This document shows, piece after piece, positions 60,837-64,000 of a DNA stretch of 64,000 bases. How positions within the stretch are numbered: the stretch's first letter is position 1; each line of letters starts with the position of its first letter. Made by a program: the position numbers and the translations under genes. The stretch comes from Staphylococcus sp. Marseille-Q5304 (GTDB lineage Bacteria; Bacillota; Bacilli; Staphylococcales; Staphylococcaceae), in assembly GCF_943737015.1 (NCBI RefSeq), contig NZ_CALSFP010000001.1, positions 62,001-126,000 on the forward strand, given 5' to 3'. Below the pieces are notes generated by a model. That model was given only the letters and a program-made list of their open reading frames with translations, searched no databases and was not told the origin of the DNA.

Positions 60837-61823
60837 ATGAACATTGGAATCGTTGGTGCAGGCAAAATTGTAAAAGAAGCTTTACCAGTATTTGAGCAAA
60901 TGCAAGATGTGACGTTTCACAGCATCGTCTCATCCGGCCGTAACCCTCAAAATATTGAAACATTACAGAAACAATATAATATCAAGCATGCATACGAAGA
61001 TTTCACCCAATTTATAACAGATGAATCGTTAGATGTTATTTATCTTGCTGTACCTAACCATTTACATTTTAAATTTGCAAAGCTGGCCATTGAACATCAG
61101 AAACATGTTATTTGTGAAAAACCCTTCACATTGACGAAAGCAGAGTTGCAAACGTTACAAACATTATCACAAGAAAATAATGTAATCATCATTGAAGCAA
61201 TTAATAATTTATATTTAAATAACTTTGAAACTTTAAAAAATTCACTGAAAGAAATAGGACATTGTAAAATAGTGCAATTCAACTATTCACAGTATTCTTC
61301 TCGTTACGATAAATTTAAACAAGGAGAAGTTCAACCTGTATTCGATCCCGATAAAGGTGGCGGAGCATTAATGGACTTAAACGTTTACAACGTGCATCTT
61401 GCAGTTGGATTGTTCGGCATGCCTCTTCGTGTGACATATTTCCCAAATATAGAACGAAATATTGATACTTCAGGGGTGCTCATTCTAGAATATGAAAGTA
61501 TGAAAGTCGTTTGTGTGGGAGCAAAAGATTCAACATCACCAAATCAGTCCACGATACAAGGCGATGTTGCGACATTACAAATTAATGGTCCAACCAATGA
61601 ACTAAACGAAATAGAATTAAGATATAACGATGGTGGCGTTCAAATGTTTAAAGATCATCAAGATAAACATCGCATGTATGATGAATTTTTAAAAATCACT
61701 GACATCCTCCAACATAAAGATTACACATTTGCTCAACAACAACTAGAACATAGCATTAACGTAATGGAAGTGTTGGAACTGGCGTTAAAGAGCGCGAATA
61801 TTGAAGTAGGACCATCTATATAA
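60837..61823 (+). CDS. Gfo/Idh/MocA family oxidoreductase
   Basis: A 328-residue NAD(P)-dependent protein: MNIGIVGAGKIVKEALPVF (nucleotide loop), VIYLAVPNHLHFKFAKLAIEHQKHVICEKPFTLTKAE (the EKP motif), and GGGALMDLNVYNVHLAVGLFG. These are typical of the family that oxidises sugars, inositol or related compounds. The ribosome site AAGGGG is clear. The gap of 136 bases to the preceding gene suggests a separate transcript. Substrate unknown. Confidence 0.92.
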   Translation: MNIGIVGAGKIVKEALPVFEQMQDVTFHSIVSSGRNPQNIETLQKQYNIKHAYEDFTQFITDESLDVIYLAVPNHLHFKFAKLAIEHQKHVICEKPFTLTKAELQTLQTLSQENNVIIIEAINNLYLNNFETLKNSLKEIGHCKIVQFNYSQYSSRYDKFKQGEVQPVFDPDKGGGALMDLNVYNVHLAVGLFGMPLRVTYFPNIERNIDTSGVLILEYESMKVVCVGAKDSTSPNQSTIQGDVATLQINGPTNELNEIELRYNDGGVQMFKDHQDKHRMYDEFLKITDILQHKDYTFAQQQLEHSINVMEVLELALKSANIEVGPSI

Positions 61824-61843
61824 TAAATAATATTTTTAGTGAG

Positions 61844-61883
61844 AAAGGTTCAGCGATTTATTGAAATTGCTGAACCTTTTTTG
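61844..61883. terminator. Bidirectional terminator between the oxidoreductase and glycerate kinase genes
   Basis: AAAGGTTCAGC (61844-61854) pairs with GCTGAACCTTT (61869-61879), followed by TTT; flanks are A- and T-rich. Confidence 0.85.
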
Positions 61884-61894
61884 TATTACTTACA

Positions 61895-63028
61895 CTATAA
61901 ACTATGAAAATAAGTACTTATAATGTTTTGAGTTAATTTTTTTAGCAATTGTGGAGAGTGTTGTATCGTATATTCAAGGGATTGAGGTCGATCTGTTAAA
62001 CTAAATGCTCCGATGACACCGTGTTGTTGGCATTGTTTGAAATCTACATCAACTGTGCCCCCAATAAATATCACTGGTACATTAAAGCGTTGTGCACAAT
62101 GAGCAATACCAATAGGTGCCTTTCCAAAAAAGGTTTGGTGATCAATCTTTCCTTCGCCTGTAATGACTAAATCAGCATGTGGTAAATAGCTTTCTAAATT
62201 TGTATGTTTAATTACTACTTCAATGCCATCTTCAAAATAACTAGGGAAGAACGCTTTAAAAGCACCACCAAGTCCACCTGCAGCACCTGCACCAGGTAAA
62301 TGATGAAGTTTCACATTTTGATATTGATTAATCACATCTGCCCAATGTTTAAGGTTGTTATCAAGCTGACGTTGTTCTGTTGTCGTTGCGCCTTTTTGTG
62401 CGCCAAACACAAATGACGCACCATTGGAACCAATAAAAGGATTTTGGACATCTGTAGCTATGATAAATTTGCTTGTTGAGATGCGTTGATCAAAATGTGA
62501 TAAGTCGATGTGTTCGACTTGGCTTAAAGACTCGCCTCCGAAACCAATTTCATTACCGGCCTTATCAGTTAATTGAGCCCCCAATGCTTGTAACATACCA
62601 GCGCCACCATCATTAGTCGCAGAGCCCCCAATTGCCAAAATGAAATCTTTGTAACCTTGATCTAAAGCATGTTTAATCAGTTCTCCTGTACCAAATGTTG
62701 TTGCTTTCATGACGTTCATTTGGGATGAATTCACATGTGTGAGTCCTGATGCTTCTGCCATTTCAATGACACAAGTGCTTCGGTCGCCTAACACGCCATA
62801 TCGTGCGTTAACTTGAGCATCTAATGGACCTGTTACGTTAACTTCGATAAACTGTCCATTTGTTGCATGTACTAATGCTGGCATCGTGCCTTCACCACCA
62901 TCGCCAATAGGGAGGTCGTGAACTGTAGCATCAGGAAAAAGTTCATATATACTTTCTGACATATATTGTGTAATTTCAAAGGAAGTCATACTACCTTTAA
63001 ATGAATCGGGTGCTAAAATAATATTCAT
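61895..63028 (-). CDS. glxK: Glycerate kinase
   Basis: A 377-residue protein from the ATG at 63026-63028, six bases behind AAGGTG (adjacent ATG one codon earlier is the alternative). MNIILAPDSFKGSMTS, IGDGGEGTMPALV, IEMAEASGL, TFGTGELIKHALDQGY, AIGGSATNDGGAGMLQALGA, LPGAGAAGGLGGAF and VITGEGKIDHQT are signatures of the GlxK/GarK family. It phosphorylates glycerate and feeds it into glycolysis. The frame is open 27 codons further upstream but without a ribosome site. Monocistronic with a shared terminator. Confidence 0.92.
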   Translation of the reverse strand: MNIILAPDSFKGSMTSFEITQYMSESIYELFPDATVHDLPIGDGGEGTMPALVHATNGQFIEVNVTGPLDAQVNARYGVLGDRSTCVIEMAEASGLTHVNSSQMNVMKATTFGTGELIKHALDQGYKDFILAIGGSATNDGGAGMLQALGAQLTDKAGNEIGFGGESLSQVEHIDLSHFDQRISTSKFIIATDVQNPFIGSNGASFVFGAQKGATTTEQRQLDNNLKHWADVINQYQNVKLHHLPGAGAAGGLGGAFKAFFPSYFEDGIEVVIKHTNLESYLPHADLVITGEGKIDHQTFFGKAPIGIAHCAQRFNVPVIFIGGTVDVDFKQCQQHGVIGAFSLTDRPQSLEYTIQHSPQLLKKLTQNIISTYFHSL

Positions 63029-63109
63029 CATTTTCACCTTCCGTACAACGTAATTTATTTCTATTATATCTTTTTTAGTACCGTTATATATATGAAGACA
63101 CTTTTTCAT

Positions 63110-63900
63110 CTATATAGGAAAAGGGTAAATAACAAAAAACTGTAGAGCATTATTAGCATGATTTGATAATTAAAAGTTTAAAATCACAAAAATAAAACTT
63201 CACAAATTGCAAATTTGATTATATAATTTAATTAAGTTATTACCTAACATTACTATACAAATTATTCTATATAGTTTTTGGCGTGAAATCCTAGGTCATT
63301 TATGTCAGGCAATGTATATTGTTAAGTAGTAACCTAAAATAACATCAATTGGTGTATTACATAGTGAAGGAGATGAACAACACGACAACATAGACTTACA
63401 TGAATTCCTTAGTTATAAAGTCACTATGCTTTGAAGGGTGAAGGTGTTATTTATTTAAAATAAAACACAAGCCGTTAATTTGTGTTTTTGAATTGTTACT
63501 TTTATGTATCAACTATACTTTTTGACATTATGCATTGAGTTTAACGTGAATAGTGGTATAGGCGTCCCAACGTTTATATCATGTTCTGACAGAAAGTTGA
63601 ACTACCTTACCGAATAATTACGTATTGATTTACCTCTCAAATTGTATTCCACTCATTTATGAATTACATAGAGTTTAAACAAATTTTATGTCCTCGTTTA
63701 ATTTTTGAATTTCCTAGATCAACTTTTCCTCTTGAAATAAATTGATTCTGCAGAATTATTAAAAGGCATGTGCTTCCCTTTGGTAATTGTCGCTACCAAT
63801 ATGGATAGCATCACTTTTAATTAAACATAGTTTGTTTTCCCGTAGCTATTTTTATATTCATTTATAGTAACCGGTACTTATGTAAATTTTAATGAGCGTG
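63110..63900. other. Intergenic region without a convincing gene
   Basis: About 800 bases with no frame of useful length on either strand. Short open pieces exist, for example a minus-strand piece near 63770-63840 reading KSDAIHIGSDNYQREAHAF and a plus-strand piece near 63360-63430 reading HSEGDEQHDNIDLHEFLSYK. They have protein-like composition but stop on both sides. They could be remnants of decayed genes. A TTGACA at 63522-63527 has no matching -10. Confidence 0.4.
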
Positions 63901-63910
63901 AACTACAATG

Positions 63911-63940
63911 CCAAGTATCCATTGGGTACTTGGTTTTTTT
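63911..63940 (+). terminator. Plus-strand terminator near the window end
   Basis: CCAAGTATCC (63911-63920) pairs with GGGTACTTGG (63924-63933) apart from one wobble pair, and seven T follow. It implies a plus-strand transcript upstream although no gene is seen there. Confidence 0.75.
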
Positions 63941-64000
63941 GTGCGCTAAATAATGCTATTGCTTGAAAATGAATCTATGCCACCTATACTTAAATTAGAA

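Overview
The window is low-GC Firmicutes DNA that reads as the chromosome of a Staphylococcus. It carries a complete serine-rich adhesin/accessory Sec locus (sraP-secY2-asp1-asp2-asp3-secA2-gtfA-gtfB), a SceD-type transglycosylase with a WalR-type box, panB-panC close to a malate:quinone oxidoreductase, and dispersed intergenic repeats of a kind common in staphylococci. Small genes such as a 30-aa membrane peptide and a 53-aa zinc ribbon are also present. The species cannot be named from the sequence alone; a coagulase-negative species is likely, because a thiazole (thiO-S-G-F) operon is present next to xylB and panD does not follow panC.

Layout. 1-2.7 kb: end of a lactococcin-972-type bacteriocin ABC exporter (permease cut by the window edge, plus ATPase) and a small membrane protein. 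2.8-5.8 kb (minus): a GT2 glycosyltransferase and a Mur-ligase protein with an extra C-terminal penicillin-binding-like domain. 6.3-7.0 kb: sceD. 7.1-11.1 kb: a MaoC-type hydratase, then a TetR-ABC-permease export operon with a palindromic operator, then a small membrane protein. 11.3-14.4 kb: a YitT-type membrane protein, trhO and an ADP-ribosylglycohydrolase interrupted by one in-frame TGA. 14.5-17.2 kb: msrA, then a YhgE/Pip-type exporter with a MarR regulator, preceded by a strong promoter and three identical-pattern palindromes. 17.4-20.1 kb: mini-protein, AEC transporter, xylB. 20.2-24.0 kb: TPP riboswitch and tenI-thiO-thiS-thiG-thiF. 24.2-26.3 kb (minus): flavin-dependent monooxygenase-like protein and ring-cleaving dioxygenase-like protein.

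26.9-46.6 kb is the centrepiece: a 3033-residue serine-rich repeat adhesin followed by its dedicated glycosylation and export machinery. GtfA/GtfB glycosylate the serine-rich repeats, Asp1-3 assist and modify the substrate, SecA2/SecY2 export it, and sortase A would anchor it through LPDTG. Its N-terminal globular (binding) island is short and I do not recognise the lectin-type module described for S. aureus SraP.

46.7-51.5 kb: a repeat element, a zinc-ribbon mini-protein, panE diverging from panB-panC, and mqo. 51.8-58.7 kb: an unknown 109-aa protein, an MFS transporter divergent from a LysR regulator, glpQ-type phosphodiesterase, MarR, a second ketopantoate-reductase-like protein and an indolepyruvate/2-keto-acid decarboxylase. 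58.7-61.8 kb: a PadR regulator with three CGATATATC operators, a Tet(X)-like flavin monooxygenase, and a Gfo/Idh/MocA oxidoreductase. 61.9-63.0 kb (minus): glycerate kinase. The last 0.9 kb has no convincing gene.

The best candidates for new biology are the short-headed serine-rich adhesin, the Mur-ligase/GT2 pair, the PadR/Tet(X)-like pair with its operators, and the triple palindrome ahead of the YhgE/Pip-MarR operon.
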